Shown piece after piece: positions 35,394 to 43,313 of a stretch of 64,000 nucleotides of DNA. The notes beneath the pieces were generated by a model. It searched no databases. It was not told the origin of the DNA and was given only the letters and a program-made list of their open reading frames with translations. Source of the stretch: Amycolatopsis sp. MtRt-6 (GTDB lineage: Bacteria; Actinomycetota; Actinomycetes; Mycobacteriales; Pseudonocardiaceae); the NCBI RefSeq assembly GCF_017308975.1, contig NZ_JADWPD010000047.1:1-64000 (forward strand), read 5' to 3'. Both the position numbers and the translations under genes were made by a program. The stretch's first letter is position 1. Every line of letters begins with the position of its first letter.

Positions 35394-35409
35394 CCGGGTC
35401 CCCCACTTT

Positions 35410-36087
35410 CTACGCGGAATCCTTGGCGGCGGACCAGCCGCCGTCGACGGTCAGCTCGGCCCCGGTGACGAACGACGCGGCGGCCGACAGCAGGAACGCG
35501 ATCACGTTCGCGACTTCGGCCGGGTCGCCGAGCCGGCCCGCCGGCGTCGCCCGCGCGCTGCGTTCGCGGTCCTCGGGCGAGATGCGGTTCCAGGCCTCGG
35601 TGAGCACCGGCCCCGGCAGCACCGAGTTGACCCGCACCCCGGGTGCGTACTCGACGGCCAGCTGCCGGGCGAGCGCGACGAGCGCGCCCTTGCTCGCGGC
35701 ATACGCCGGGTGGCCCGGCAGGCCGAAGTGCGCGTGCACCGACGAGACCAGCACGATCGCGCCGCGCCGGGCCCGCAGCGACGGCAGGCACGCCTTCACG
35801 GCGAGGTAGGTACCGGTCAGGTTGACGTCGAGCTGGCGTTGCCACTCGGCCCGGCCGATCTCGTGCAGCGGCCCGGTGCTGGGCGTGTAGGCGTTGCTGA
35901 CCAGGGCGTCCACTTCGCCGATGGCCGCCCAGGTCGCCTCGTCGCTCACCGAACCCCGGACCGGCGTGACGCCGTCGGGGAGCTCGGCGATGTCGACGCC
36001 TAGCACGCGGTAGCCGTCTTCCACGAGTTTCCGCGCGGTCGCCGCCCCGATCCCGGACGCCGCTCCGGTCACCACCGCTGTGGGCAT
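35410..36087 (-). CDS. Short-chain dehydrogenase, candidate galactose dehydrogenase
   Basis: A classical 225-residue SDR with TGAASGIGAAT (residues 7-17), a catalytic serine in LVSSVHAHFG and YAASKGAL with the Tyr/Lys pair. The C-terminal half ends ELTVDGGWSAAKD. It is the first gene of a two-gene operon with the DgoD-type dehydratase. By context it would oxidise D-galactose (or a related sugar) to the lactone, the first step of an oxidative De Ley-Doudoroff route, but the substrate is inferred from neighbours only. Its promoter faces the aldolase gene across an AT-rich palindrome. Confidence 0.82.
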   Translation of the reverse strand: MPTAVVTGAASGIGAATARKLVEDGYRVLGVDIAELPDGVTPVRGSVSDEATWAAIGEVDALVSNAYTPSTGPLHEIGRAEWQRQLDVNLTGTYLAVKACLPSLRARRGAIVLVSSVHAHFGLPGHPAYAASKGALVALARQLAVEYAPGVRVNSVLPGPVLTEAWNRISPEDRERSARATPAGRLGDPAEVANVIAFLLSAAASFVTGAELTVDGGWSAAKDSA

Positions 36088-36116
36088 CGCCTCTCCCGTC
36101 CTCGGAGCACCAGAAT

Positions 36117-36135
36117 AAATCCTAATTTAAGATTT
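36117..36135. promoter_or_regulatory. AT-rich palindrome, probable GntR operator
   Basis: AAATCCTAATTTAAGATTT is a 19-bp palindrome with one mismatched pair in a strongly AT-rich patch. It lies between the divergent SDR (start 36087) and aldolase (start 36175) genes. It is a good candidate site for the GntR regulator encoded at 37816, controlling both arms of the sugar-acid locus. Confidence 0.5.
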
Positions 36136-36174
36136 CACAACGTAGACTGTGCCATCAACCACCGGTGGGAAATC

Positions 36175-36769
36175 ATGACCGACGCGCTGCGCCAGGGCGT
36201 CGTCGGAATCGTGCGCACGCGCGACACGGAGTCTGCGGTGGCGGCGGCCCGCGCAGTCCTCGAGGCCGGGCTGCGCTCGGTCGAGCTGCCGCTGACGAAC
36301 CCGGGCGCGCTCGACGCCATCGCCGAGCTCACGGCCGCCTACCCGGACGCCACGATCGGGGCCGGCACGGTGCTCGACGAGACGTCCGCGGTACTGGCGA
36401 TCCGCGCCGGGGCGCGGTTCCTCGTGTCACCGTCGGTGGACAGCGCGGTGATCCGGACCGCGCACCGCTACGGCGCGGCGGCCCTCCCCGGTGCCGGCTC
36501 GGTGACCGAAATCGTGCGCGCTGGAGGAAGGCGCCGACGCGGTGAAGGTGTTCCCGGCGTCGGCGCTCGGGCCGTCGTGGGTGTCGGACGTACGGGCGGC
36601 GCTGCCGCAGGCCCCGCTGGTGCCCACCGGCGGCATCGGCCCCGAAGACGTGCCAGGCTGGCTCTCGGCGGGCGCGGTCGCCTGCGGGATCGGCTCGGCG
36701 CTGACCCGCGGCACCGCCGCGGAGATCACCGCCCGGGTCGAGACGCTGTTGAGGAGCGCGCATGGCTGA
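36175..36769 (+). pseudogene. dgoA: 2-dehydro-3-deoxy-6-phosphogalactonate aldolase, frameshifted
   Basis: The two parts together match the KDPG/KDPGal aldolase family (about 198 residues if intact). The first 114 codons from ATG 36175 carry RSVELPLTNPGAL with the catalytic Glu. The remainder, with the Schiff-base lysine in DAVKVFPAS and TGGIGPEDVPGW, is in another frame. The break is at about 36517-36522, where GTGCGCGCTGG is two bases short of the GCGCGC run needed to encode VRALEEGADAVK. A 2-bp slip in a GC dinucleotide repeat explains it, either as a true mutation or a sequencing error. GGTGGGA precedes the ATG. The stop overlaps the next gene's start by eight bases. Confidence 0.85.
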
Positions 36770-37766
36770 GCTGGTCTTCGTCGGGTGCTACACCGGCGAC
36801 GCGGGGAACGGCACCGGGATCACGACGCTCTCGCGGTCGCCGTCCGGCTCGCTGCGCGAAGTGGCTTCGCTGCCGCTGGAATCGCCGTCGTGGCTGGTGC
36901 GCCACCCGTCGCTGCCGGTGCTGTACGCGGCCAACGAGACCGCAGACGGCGGCGTGACGGCGTTGGCCATCTCGCCGTCGGGCGAGTTGTCGGTCATCGG
37001 CACGGCCGAAACGGGCGGCGCGCACCCGTGCCACCTGGCGGTGACGCCGGACGGCCGGTTCCTGTTGTGCGCCAACTACACCGGTGGCAGCGTGGCGGTG
37101 TTCTCACTGACCGGCTCGGGCGAGCCGGCCGCCCGGACCGCGCTGGTCCAGCACAGCGGCAGCGGCCCGGTGGCCGACCGCCAGGAAGCGGCGCACGTCC
37201 ACATGGCGGTCCCGTCGCCGGACGGTTCCCTCGTGAGCGCGGTCGACCTGGGCACGGACGAAATCCGCAGCTACACGCTGACGTCCTCAGGCGAACTCGA
37301 ACCGCTGGCGGTGTCCTCGCTGCCGCCGGGCACGGGACCGCGGCAGCTGGTGCGCCGGCCGGGCACGGACCTGGCGTACGTCGTCGGCGAGCTGGCCGGC
37401 ACGCTGATCACGGTCCGGGAGAAGGCGCCGGGCGCCTTCGAGCTGGTCGCGTCGACGCCGTCGACGCTGTCCTCCGTGAAGCCCAACCTGGTGGCCCACC
37501 TGGAACTGGCCGACTCGCGCCTGTACGTGTCGAACCGCGGTCCGGACTGCGTGACGGAGTTCGCGCTGGACGACGCGGCCGCGGTGGCCGACCAGCCCTG
37601 CGGCGCGAACCCGCGGCACTTCGCGTTGGTGGACGGGACCTGTTACGTGGCCGCGCAGTCGGAGGACGCCATCACGGCGTTCACGCTGACCGCGTCCGGC
37701 GAGGCGGAGCTGCGGTACTACCCGACGGGGTCGCCGACGTTCGTGCTGCCGGTTTCGCTGCCTTGA
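36762..37766 (+). CDS. Lactonase-family seven-bladed beta-propeller
   Basis: The 334-residue protein matches the 6-phosphogluconolactonase-like (YbhE) propeller family. Repeated blades carry PSWLVRHPSLPVLYAANE, PCHLAVTPDGRFLLCANYT, HVHMAVPSPDGSL and YVSNRGPDCVTEF. By context it would hydrolyse galactono-lactone to galactonate between the SDR and the DgoD-type dehydratase. GAGGAG lies four bases before ATG 36762. It overlaps the end of the aldolase gene by eight bases, so translation is probably coupled and may suffer from the aldolase frameshift. The substrate is inferred. Confidence 0.84.
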   Translation: MAELVFVGCYTGDAGNGTGITTLSRSPSGSLREVASLPLESPSWLVRHPSLPVLYAANETADGGVTALAISPSGELSVIGTAETGGAHPCHLAVTPDGRFLLCANYTGGSVAVFSLTGSGEPAARTALVQHSGSGPVADRQEAAHVHMAVPSPDGSLVSAVDLGTDEIRSYTLTSSGELEPLAVSSLPPGTGPRQLVRRPGTDLAYVVGELAGTLITVREKAPGAFELVASTPSTLSSVKPNLVAHLELADSRLYVSNRGPDCVTEFALDDAAAVADQPCGANPRHFALVDGTCYVAAQSEDAITAFTLTASGEAELRYYPTGSPTFVLPVSLP

Positions 37767-37815
37767 CCCTGCATCCATAATGCGGTCACCACCTGCCTGC
37801 TGAGAGGGCCCTCCA

Positions 37816-38520
37816 TTGACCGAACACCGGCCACGCGGGCTGCACGGCCAGACCGTGGAGGCACTGGCCAGCCGGATCCTCTCCGACGAGTGGGGTGAGG
37901 GCACCGTCCTGGACCTGCCCGCGCTGCGCGAAGAGCTCGACATCAGCCTGACCGCGCTGCGCGAAGCGCTGAAGGTGCTGGCGGCCAAGGGCATGATCGA
38001 CGCCCGGCAGAAGCGCGGCACCTTCGTCCAGCCGCGCGAGAAGTGGAACATGCTCGACGCCGACGTCATGCGCTGGCAGACCGCGGCCGCCGACGATCCC
38101 GGGTTGCTCGACGAGCTGACCGAGGTCCGGGCGGTCGTCGAGCCCGCCGCCGCCCGGATCGCCGCCGGGCGGGCGACCGAGGAAGACGTCGAGGCGCTGC
38201 GGGACGCGCTCGCGGACATGGCCGCGGCAGGCGACGACCCGGAAGCGAGCGTCCAGGCCGACCTCGCCTTCCACCGGCGGCTGATGGCCGCCACGCACAA
38301 CAACTTCCTGATGCGGATGGAACGGATCATCGCGATCGGGCTGGCCGAGCGCGACAAGGTGGTGCACGGCGCCTCGACCGCGGAAGACCCGGTGCCAAGC
38401 CACCGGAAGGTGTTCGACGCGATCGTCGCGGGCGACCCGGCCGCGGCCGAACAGGCGATGCTGACCCTGGTCACGAAGGCCCGCGAAGACCTGGAGAAAG
38501 CTCAGCGCGCCCGGTCGTGA
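37816..38520 (+). CDS. GntR/FadR-family regulator of the galactonate-type locus
   Basis: The 234-residue regulator has an N-terminal winged helix (LPALREELDISLTALREALK, KGMIDARQKRGTFVQP) and a C-terminal FCD domain with probable metal-binding Asp/His residues (ELTEVRAVVEP, DLAFHRRLMAATHN, SHRKVFDAI). The join REKWNMLDADVMRW is typical of DgoR-like proteins. The start is TTG 37816, supported by GAGAGGG eight bases upstream. It probably represses the divergent sugar-acid genes through the AT-rich palindrome at 36117. Its last 19 bases overlap the convergent TetR gene. Confidence 0.87.
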   Translation: MTEHRPRGLHGQTVEALASRILSDEWGEGTVLDLPALREELDISLTALREALKVLAAKGMIDARQKRGTFVQPREKWNMLDADVMRWQTAAADDPGLLDELTEVRAVVEPAAARIAAGRATEEDVEALRDALADMAAAGDDPEASVQADLAFHRRLMAATHNNFLMRMERIIAIGLAERDKVVHGASTAEDPVPSHRKVFDAIVAGDPAAAEQAMLTLVTKAREDLEKAQRARS

Positions 38521-39116
38521 GCGGCGGGCTCCAGCGCCGCCTGGAGCATCCGGGCCGCCGCCGCGCGGGGCTCCGGGTCGACCGCGATCAGGGCGTTGAC
38601 GACGGCGCCGTCGACCAGCGCGACCAGCCGCTCCAGCTCGATGGCGGTGACCGGAGTGCCCGAGCGGGCGAAGATCTCCGTCAGCAGCTCGTTGAGCTGC
38701 GCCGACAGCGTCCGCATCAGCGGCCGCAGGTACGGGCGGCGGCCGGTCGCCACCAGCCGCTCGTACCGCAGGAGGACGGCTTCGGCGTCGGCCGCCGGGT
38801 CGCCGCTCTCCGGGCCGAGCAGCATGTCCAGCACCAGGTCGACGGTGGCCTGCACGCCGCGGTTGCGGGTCGCGAGCTCCTCCAGCCGGCGGCGGCCGGT
38901 CGCCAGCTCGGCGTTCGAGTGGTGCTCGACGGCCGCGGTGACCAGGTCTTCCAGCGAGTCGAAGTAGTACGTCGTCGACGCGAGCGGCAGGCCGGCCCGC
39001 TCGGCGACCGCCCGGTGCCGCACGGCGTCGAACCCGCCCTCGACGAGCAGTTTCGCGGCGGCCTCGACGAGCGCGGCGCGCCGTCTCTCCCCCTTCGGGG
39101 TGGTCGCAGCGGTCAT
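38502..39116 (-). CDS. TetR-family transcriptional regulator
   Basis: The 204-residue repressor has an N-terminal helix-turn-helix (RRAALVEAAAKLLVEGGFDA, then RHRAVAERAGLPLASTTYYF) at about 12-55 and an all-helical ligand domain. The sequence around LASTTYYFDSLEDLV is typical of the BetI/RutR-like subset. It stands alone, convergent with the GntR gene with a 19-base overlap. The membrane protein and sigma factor genes upstream are on the same strand but separated by 34 bases. No target or ligand can be assigned. Confidence 0.87.
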   Translation of the reverse strand: MTAATTPKGERRRAALVEAAAKLLVEGGFDAVRHRAVAERAGLPLASTTYYFDSLEDLVTAAVEHHSNAELATGRRRLEELATRNRGVQATVDLVLDMLLGPESGDPAADAEAVLLRYERLVATGRRPYLRPLMRTLSAQLNELLTEIFARSGTPVTAIELERLVALVDGAVVNALIAVDPEPRAAAARMLQAALEPAAHDRAR

Positions 39117-39150
39117 GGCCGGTCATTCTGCCAACCGGGCGGGCCCGGGC

Positions 39151-39867
39151 TCAGAAGCGGGGCGCGAGATCGTGCGCGAACTGCTCCACCTGACCCGCGT
39201 ACGGCGCCGTCGCTCCCGCAGCAGGCACGCTGACCAGCACCAACACCCCACCGGACGCGGTGCCCAGCTGCGCGGTGACCGTGCCGGCGGGCTGGGACTT
39301 GAAGACCACCGGGATGCCCCTCGGATACACCGCCGCGGCGACTTCGCCGCCCGGCACCGGGAACCCGGCGGACCGCGACGCCGTCGAACAGGCGCCGCCC
39401 GGGACGGCCTGCGCGGCGGAGACGTGGCCGGGGAGCTCGCCAGCGAGGGCAATGGCGAGCTCCCCGTCCACCTGTTCGCACCCGGAGGCGCCTTCGGCCA
39501 GCTGGCCGGTCTTCCCGTCCCCGGCACCCCCCTGCTGAGGTGGCTGGGCCGGGAAGTTCGGTGACTCCCCACCGACTTCAGGACGCATCGACCCGTCCCC
39601 GGGTTGCATGGCCCCCGGTCCGGAATGCGCGGGCACGCCGCTGTCCGTCGACGCGGTCATCGACTTGGGAGTACCCCCGGAGAGCATCCCGTACGCGCCG
39701 AACCCGACGACGACCAGCGCGGCGGCGCTCACCCCCGCGGAGATCCGGTTGCGGCGGCGCACGGTCTGGCGCCGGGATTCGCGGACGACGTCGTCCCGGG
39801 TGAACGTCGGCGACGGCGCGTCCGGGGGCGCGGCGGAGAACAACGAGCGCAGCTCCTGCTCATCCAT
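39151..39867 (-). CDS. Membrane protein, probable partner of the SigE-type sigma factor
   Basis: The 238-residue protein has a cytoplasmic N-terminus of about 40 residues (MDEQELRSLFSAAPPDAPSP), one membrane helix (about 43-61), a Pro/Gly/Ser/Gln-rich linker (62-125) and a C-terminal outside domain with two cysteines (GCEQVDGE, GGACSTA). The topology suits an anti-sigma factor, and its start overlaps the sigma factor stop by eight bases. However, I see no zinc-binding anti-sigma HxxxCxxC motif, so direct sigma binding is an inference from context. Homologues follow SigE-type sigma genes in related actinobacteria. Confidence 0.72.
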   Translation of the reverse strand: MDEQELRSLFSAAPPDAPSPTFTRDDVVRESRRQTVRRRNRISAGVSAAALVVVGFGAYGMLSGGTPKSMTASTDSGVPAHSGPGAMQPGDGSMRPEVGGESPNFPAQPPQQGGAGDGKTGQLAEGASGCEQVDGELAIALAGELPGHVSAAQAVPGGACSTASRSAGFPVPGGEVAAAVYPRGIPVVFKSQPAGTVTAQLGTASGGVLVLVSVPAAGATAPYAGQVEQFAHDLAPRF

Positions 39868-40369
39868 TGGTCTCCACCTCCCGTTCGAGGACCTGCCTCA
39901 GGTTCGCCAGCCCGCGGGCGGTCTGGCTCTTGACGTTGCCTTCGCTGCAGCCCAGAGCCTTCGCCGCGCCGGTCACGTCGAGTCCTTCGAAGAACCGCAT
40001 GACCAGCACCGCCCGCTGCTTGGGCGGCACTTCCTTCAGCGCCGCGAGCAGGTCTTCCCTGGTCGCGACGAGGTCGTCGAGGCCGGGCGTGTCGTCGGTG
40101 CGCTCCGGCAGCGTCTCGGTCTGCCACTCGCGCCGCCACGGACGCCGCGATTCGTCGATCGACGCCCGGACGAGCGTCTTGCGGACGTACGCGTCGGTCG
40201 CCGCGCGATCCCTGATCTTCTTCCACCTCCGGTGCAGTGCCACGAACGCCGTCTGCGCGAGGTCGTCCGCCCGGTGCCAGTCGCCGCAGAGCATGTACGC
40301 GGTCCGGCGCACGGCGTCCCGCCTGGCGGCGAAGTACTCCGCGAACTCCTGCTCGTCGCGCTGGTCCAC
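39860..40369 (-). CDS. SigE-family RNA polymerase sigma factor
   Basis: The 169-residue ECF-type factor has region 2 (RRTAYMLCGDWHRADDLAQT followed by AFVALHRRWKKI) and region 4 (VPPKQRAVLVMRFFEGLDVT, then GAAKALGCSEGNVKSQTARG), joined by an acidic linker. It should direct RNA polymerase to a small regulon, probably cell-envelope genes. I start it at GTG 40369, giving the usual length for this family; the frame is open to 40438. It overlaps the downstream membrane protein gene by eight bases, which suggests joint control of activity. The divergent neighbour is threonine aldolase. Confidence 0.9.
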   Translation of the reverse strand: MDQRDEQEFAEYFAARRDAVRRTAYMLCGDWHRADDLAQTAFVALHRRWKKIRDRAATDAYVRKTLVRASIDESRRPWRREWQTETLPERTDDTPGLDDLVATREDLLAALKEVPPKQRAVLVMRFFEGLDVTGAAKALGCSEGNVKSQTARGLANLRQVLEREVETNG

Positions 40370-40506
40370 GCGCAGTCGTGCTCCGCTCTGTTTGTCGTTC
40401 GCCCGCGAGGACGGAATCAGGGGCGTCCACGGTTGCACGGACCGAGCAGGTCACACCACTCCGGGCCTCATTGATCCCCACGCCGTGGGTGTGATGTGAT
40501 CGCAAC

Positions 40507-41529
40507 GTGACCTTCGCCCCGCCCGTACTGGACTTCCGCTCCGACACTGTCACCCGGCCGGATGACACGATGCGGGCGGCAATGGCCTCCGCCGAGGTCG
40601 GGGACAACGTCCTCGAGCGCGACCCCACGGTCGCGGCGCTGGAGGAGCGGGCGGCCCACGTCCTGGGCATGGCGGCGGCGCTCTGGGTGCCGAGCGGGAC
40701 CATGGCCAACCTGATCGCGCTGAGCCTGCACCTGCAGCGCGGCGACCGGTTCCTCGCCACCCGCGGCGCGCACGTGCTGGTCAACGAGCTGGGCTCGGCG
40801 GCGTGGCTGGCCGGCGGGATGCCGGACATCCTCGAGCACGACGGCGGCCCGGGCCGCCCATCGCCCGACGCCCTCGCGGCCGCGATCGGACAACCCGGGC
40901 CATACTTCACATTACGGACATCGCTGCTCTGCCTCGAGAACACCCACAACGCGGCCGGTGGCGCGGTGACGCCGCCCGACGAGCACGCCCAGCTGCTGTC
41001 CGTCGCCAAGGAAGCGGGCCTGACCGTCCACCTCGACGGCGCCCGGCTCTGGCAGGCCGCGGTCGCGCTCGAAGTGCCGCCGGCCGCGCTGACCGTCGGC
41101 GTCGACACCGTGTCGGCCTGCTTCAGCAAGGGCCTCGGCGCGCCGGTGGGCTCGGTCGTCGCGGGCAGCACGGCGTTCGTCGAGCGGGCCCGCCGGATGC
41201 GGCAGATGCTCGGCGGCGGCGTCCGGCAGGGCGGCGTCCTGGCCGCGGCCTGCCTGATCGCCCTCGACCGCATCCCCGACCTCGCCGAGTCGCACGAGAA
41301 CGCGCAGCGGCTCGCCGAGGGTCTGCGCGAGCACGGCTGGCCGACCAACGAACCCGACACCAACATCGTGCTCGCCGAGGTGCCCGACATCCCGACCGCG
41401 CTGACCTGGCTCGACTCGCTCGGCATCCGCGCGGTGCCGATGGCGGGCAAGGTCCGGTTCGTCACCCACCGGGACCTGAGCGCGGCCGACGTCGAAGAAG
41501 CCTTGCGCCGGATGAAATCCGGCGTCTGA
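40507..41529 (+). CDS. ltaE: Low-specificity L-threonine aldolase
   Basis: The 340-residue pyridoxal-phosphate enzyme splits threonine or allo-threonine into glycine and acetaldehyde. Key segments are DFRSDTVTRPDDTMRAAM at the N-terminus, CLENTHNAAGGAV, HLDGARLWQAAVAL and SACFSKGLGAPVGS with the cofactor lysine. GTG 40507 lacks a clear ribosome binding site, so a leaderless or coupled start is possible. A HAD hydrolase gene follows 17 bases later and is probably cotranscribed. It diverges from the sigma factor gene. Confidence 0.92.
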   Translation: MTFAPPVLDFRSDTVTRPDDTMRAAMASAEVGDNVLERDPTVAALEERAAHVLGMAAALWVPSGTMANLIALSLHLQRGDRFLATRGAHVLVNELGSAAWLAGGMPDILEHDGGPGRPSPDALAAAIGQPGPYFTLRTSLLCLENTHNAAGGAVTPPDEHAQLLSVAKEAGLTVHLDGARLWQAAVALEVPPAALTVGVDTVSACFSKGLGAPVGSVVAGSTAFVERARRMRQMLGGGVRQGGVLAAACLIALDRIPDLAESHENAQRLAEGLREHGWPTNEPDTNIVLAEVPDIPTALTWLDSLGIRAVPMAGKVRFVTHRDLSAADVEEALRRMKSGV

Positions 41530-41546
41530 GAAACCCTGGGGGAACC

Positions 41547-42125
41547 GTGAACTGGATCGTGTTCGACTACGGCGACGTGCTCAGCAAGCCGAGCGCCGCC
41601 CTGCCCGACCTCGCGGCGGCGATGCGCGCGCCGCTGCCGGAGTTCCTGGCGGCGTACTGGGAGTACCGCCTCCCGTACGACGCCGGCAGCACTCCGCTCG
41701 AGTACTGGCAGGCGGTCGGCAACGCCGTGGGCGCGTCCGTCGACGAGGCACTGTCGAACGAGCTGACCCGCATCGACGTCGAAGGCTGGGGACACCTGGA
41801 GCCGTCGTCGAAGGCGCTGCTCGAAGCGCTCTCCGAGGCCGGCGCGAACCTGGCGCTGCTCTCGAACGCGCCGGTGGCGTTCGGCGCGTGGGTCCGCGCG
41901 CAGGACTGGGCCCGGCACTTCCGCGTGACGCTGTTCTCCGGCGACGTCCGGTGCGTCAAGCCGGACGCGAAGATCTTCCGCCTCCTGCTCGACGAGCTCG
42001 GCGCCGAGCCGGCCGACTGCCTGTTCTTCGACGACCGCGAGTCCAATGTGGACGGCGCACGGGCGGTCGGGCTCCGCGCCCACGTCTGGAACGGTGCCGA
42101 CGCGGCCCGCGCCTGGCTGGACTGA
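41547..42125 (+). CDS. HAD-family hydrolase
   Basis: This 192-residue haloacid-dehalogenase-like phosphatase has motif I WIVFDYGDVLSKP with the nucleophile aspartate (the second Asp of DxD is replaced by Gly-Asp), motif II ALLSNAPVAFG, motif III lysine in CVKPDAKIFRLL and motif IV CLFFDDRESNVDGA. The short helical cap falls between 20 and 85. It resembles YihX-like sugar phosphatases. The start is GTG 41547 with GGGGGA upstream. It is 17 bases after the threonine aldolase stop. The substrate is unknown. Confidence 0.87.
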   Translation: MNWIVFDYGDVLSKPSAALPDLAAAMRAPLPEFLAAYWEYRLPYDAGSTPLEYWQAVGNAVGASVDEALSNELTRIDVEGWGHLEPSSKALLEALSEAGANLALLSNAPVAFGAWVRAQDWARHFRVTLFSGDVRCVKPDAKIFRLLLDELGAEPADCLFFDDRESNVDGARAVGLRAHVWNGADAARAWLD

Positions 42126-42211
42126 GGGCTCACCCGCACCGCACGGCCGCCTACCCGCCGTGATCTCCATGTCCTAGGCTGAGTGTCCCCACACTCCCCC
42201 GGTAGGTGCGC

Positions 42212-43024
42212 ATGGCGAGCGAACGACCGTCGGCCCACGTCGACTTCGAACGGCCGAGCTACGCGCGCGTCTCCGACGCGCTGCTGGGCGGGCAGAACCA
42301 CTACGAGCCCGACCGCGCCGTGCTGCGGCAGCTGACGGCCATCGCCCCCGAAGCCCCGGCCATGGCACGGGAAGTGCGGCAGTGGCTGGTCCGCGCCGTC
42401 CGCTACCTGACCGAGCGGCTCGACGTCGACCAGTTCCTCGACCTCGGTTCCGGCTTCCCGACGGCGGAGAACACCCACCAGGTGGCGCAGAAGTACAACC
42501 CGGAAGCGCACGTCGTGTACGTCGACGACGACCCGGTGGTGGGGGCGCACGGCCGGGCCCTCCTCGTCGACAACGACTTCACGCACATCTGCGGCACCGA
42601 CCCGTTGAACCCCGGCGAGACGCTCGCCGGGGTCGAGCGGTTCATCGACTTCGAACGGCCCGCCGGGCTGGTGCTGTGCGGCGTCGTCGACCACATCGCC
42701 GACCTGCAGCAGGCGCAGCAGGTGGTCAAGTCCTACGTCGGCGCGCTGGCACCGGGTTCGTACCTGCTCCTGCTGCACCAGCACAACCCGGACGACGGTT
42801 CCGACGCGGCCGCCGTCGCGACGTCCCTGCAGGACAGGTTCGGCCGCACCGGGCTCGACACGCTCTACCGCTCCCGGGCCGAGATCACGTCGTTCTTCGA
42901 CGGCCTCGACCTGCTCGAGCCCGGGTTGACCGCGCCGCACCTGTGGTGGCCGGACGGGCCGCGCCTGGCGCCGCTGACGCCGGTCAACTGGACGGCGCTG
43001 GGCGGTGTGGCGCGGATCCCCTGA
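42212..43024 (+). CDS. SAM-dependent methyltransferase, DUF574 family (second copy)
   Basis: A 270-residue DUF574-family methyltransferase with the SAM site FLDLGSGFPTAENTHQVAQK (about 72-91) and VVYVDDDPVVGAHGRALL. It keeps the HLWWPDGPRLAP C-terminal signature also seen as WWPDGPRL in the copy at 1116. The two share the same fold but are only moderately similar, so they diverged long ago. ATG 42212 has GGTAGGTG upstream; GTG 42206 is in frame. No XRE regulator is adjacent, unlike the other copy. The methyl acceptor is unknown. Confidence 0.87.
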   Translation: MASERPSAHVDFERPSYARVSDALLGGQNHYEPDRAVLRQLTAIAPEAPAMAREVRQWLVRAVRYLTERLDVDQFLDLGSGFPTAENTHQVAQKYNPEAHVVYVDDDPVVGAHGRALLVDNDFTHICGTDPLNPGETLAGVERFIDFERPAGLVLCGVVDHIADLQQAQQVVKSYVGALAPGSYLLLLHQHNPDDGSDAAAVATSLQDRFGRTGLDTLYRSRAEITSFFDGLDLLEPGLTAPHLWWPDGPRLAPLTPVNWTALGGVARIP

Positions 43025-43027
43025 GAC

Positions 43028-43216
43028 TCAGTAACGGTTGATGCGCTTGTAGTCCTTCTTGCCGCTGATCGCCTTGTAGCCGGCCGCGCCGAGGAAGGCG
43101 ATGCCGCCGATGATCGCGATCCACAGGACGGCCTTGAACACGAAGCCGATCACGGCGCCCAGCACCATGAACGCCACCCAGGCGACGATCAGGCCGCCGA
43201 CGATCTTCCAGAACAT
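43028..43216 (-). CDS. Small hydrophobic membrane protein
   Basis: A 62-residue protein with two adjacent hydrophobic helices (IVGGLIVAWVAFMVLGAVIG and AVLWIAIIGGIAFLGAAGYK) and a basic tail KKDYKRINRY. GGAGGAGCC precedes ATG 43216, marking this as the start although the frame opens 29 codons earlier. It is convergent with the DUF574 methyltransferase, with three bases between stops. It is a common small protein type in actinobacteria with no assigned role. Confidence 0.8.
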   Translation of the reverse strand: MFWKIVGGLIVAWVAFMVLGAVIGFVFKAVLWIAIIGGIAFLGAAGYKAISGKKDYKRINRY

Positions 43217-43313
43217 GGCTCCTCCGATGCTTCCCCGTGGCCCCGCCGGCCCGATGACTCCACACTGCCACCTGCCGCGGTGAAACTCCCCTCGGAACGG
43301 CAACGTTCGGGGT

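Noticed and set aside
36770..36957. Extension of the aldolase frame through the lactonase start as a fusion protein
   Set aside because: After the break the original frame loses all aldolase motifs and becomes Arg-rich shadow sequence, while the true continuation is in the next frame.
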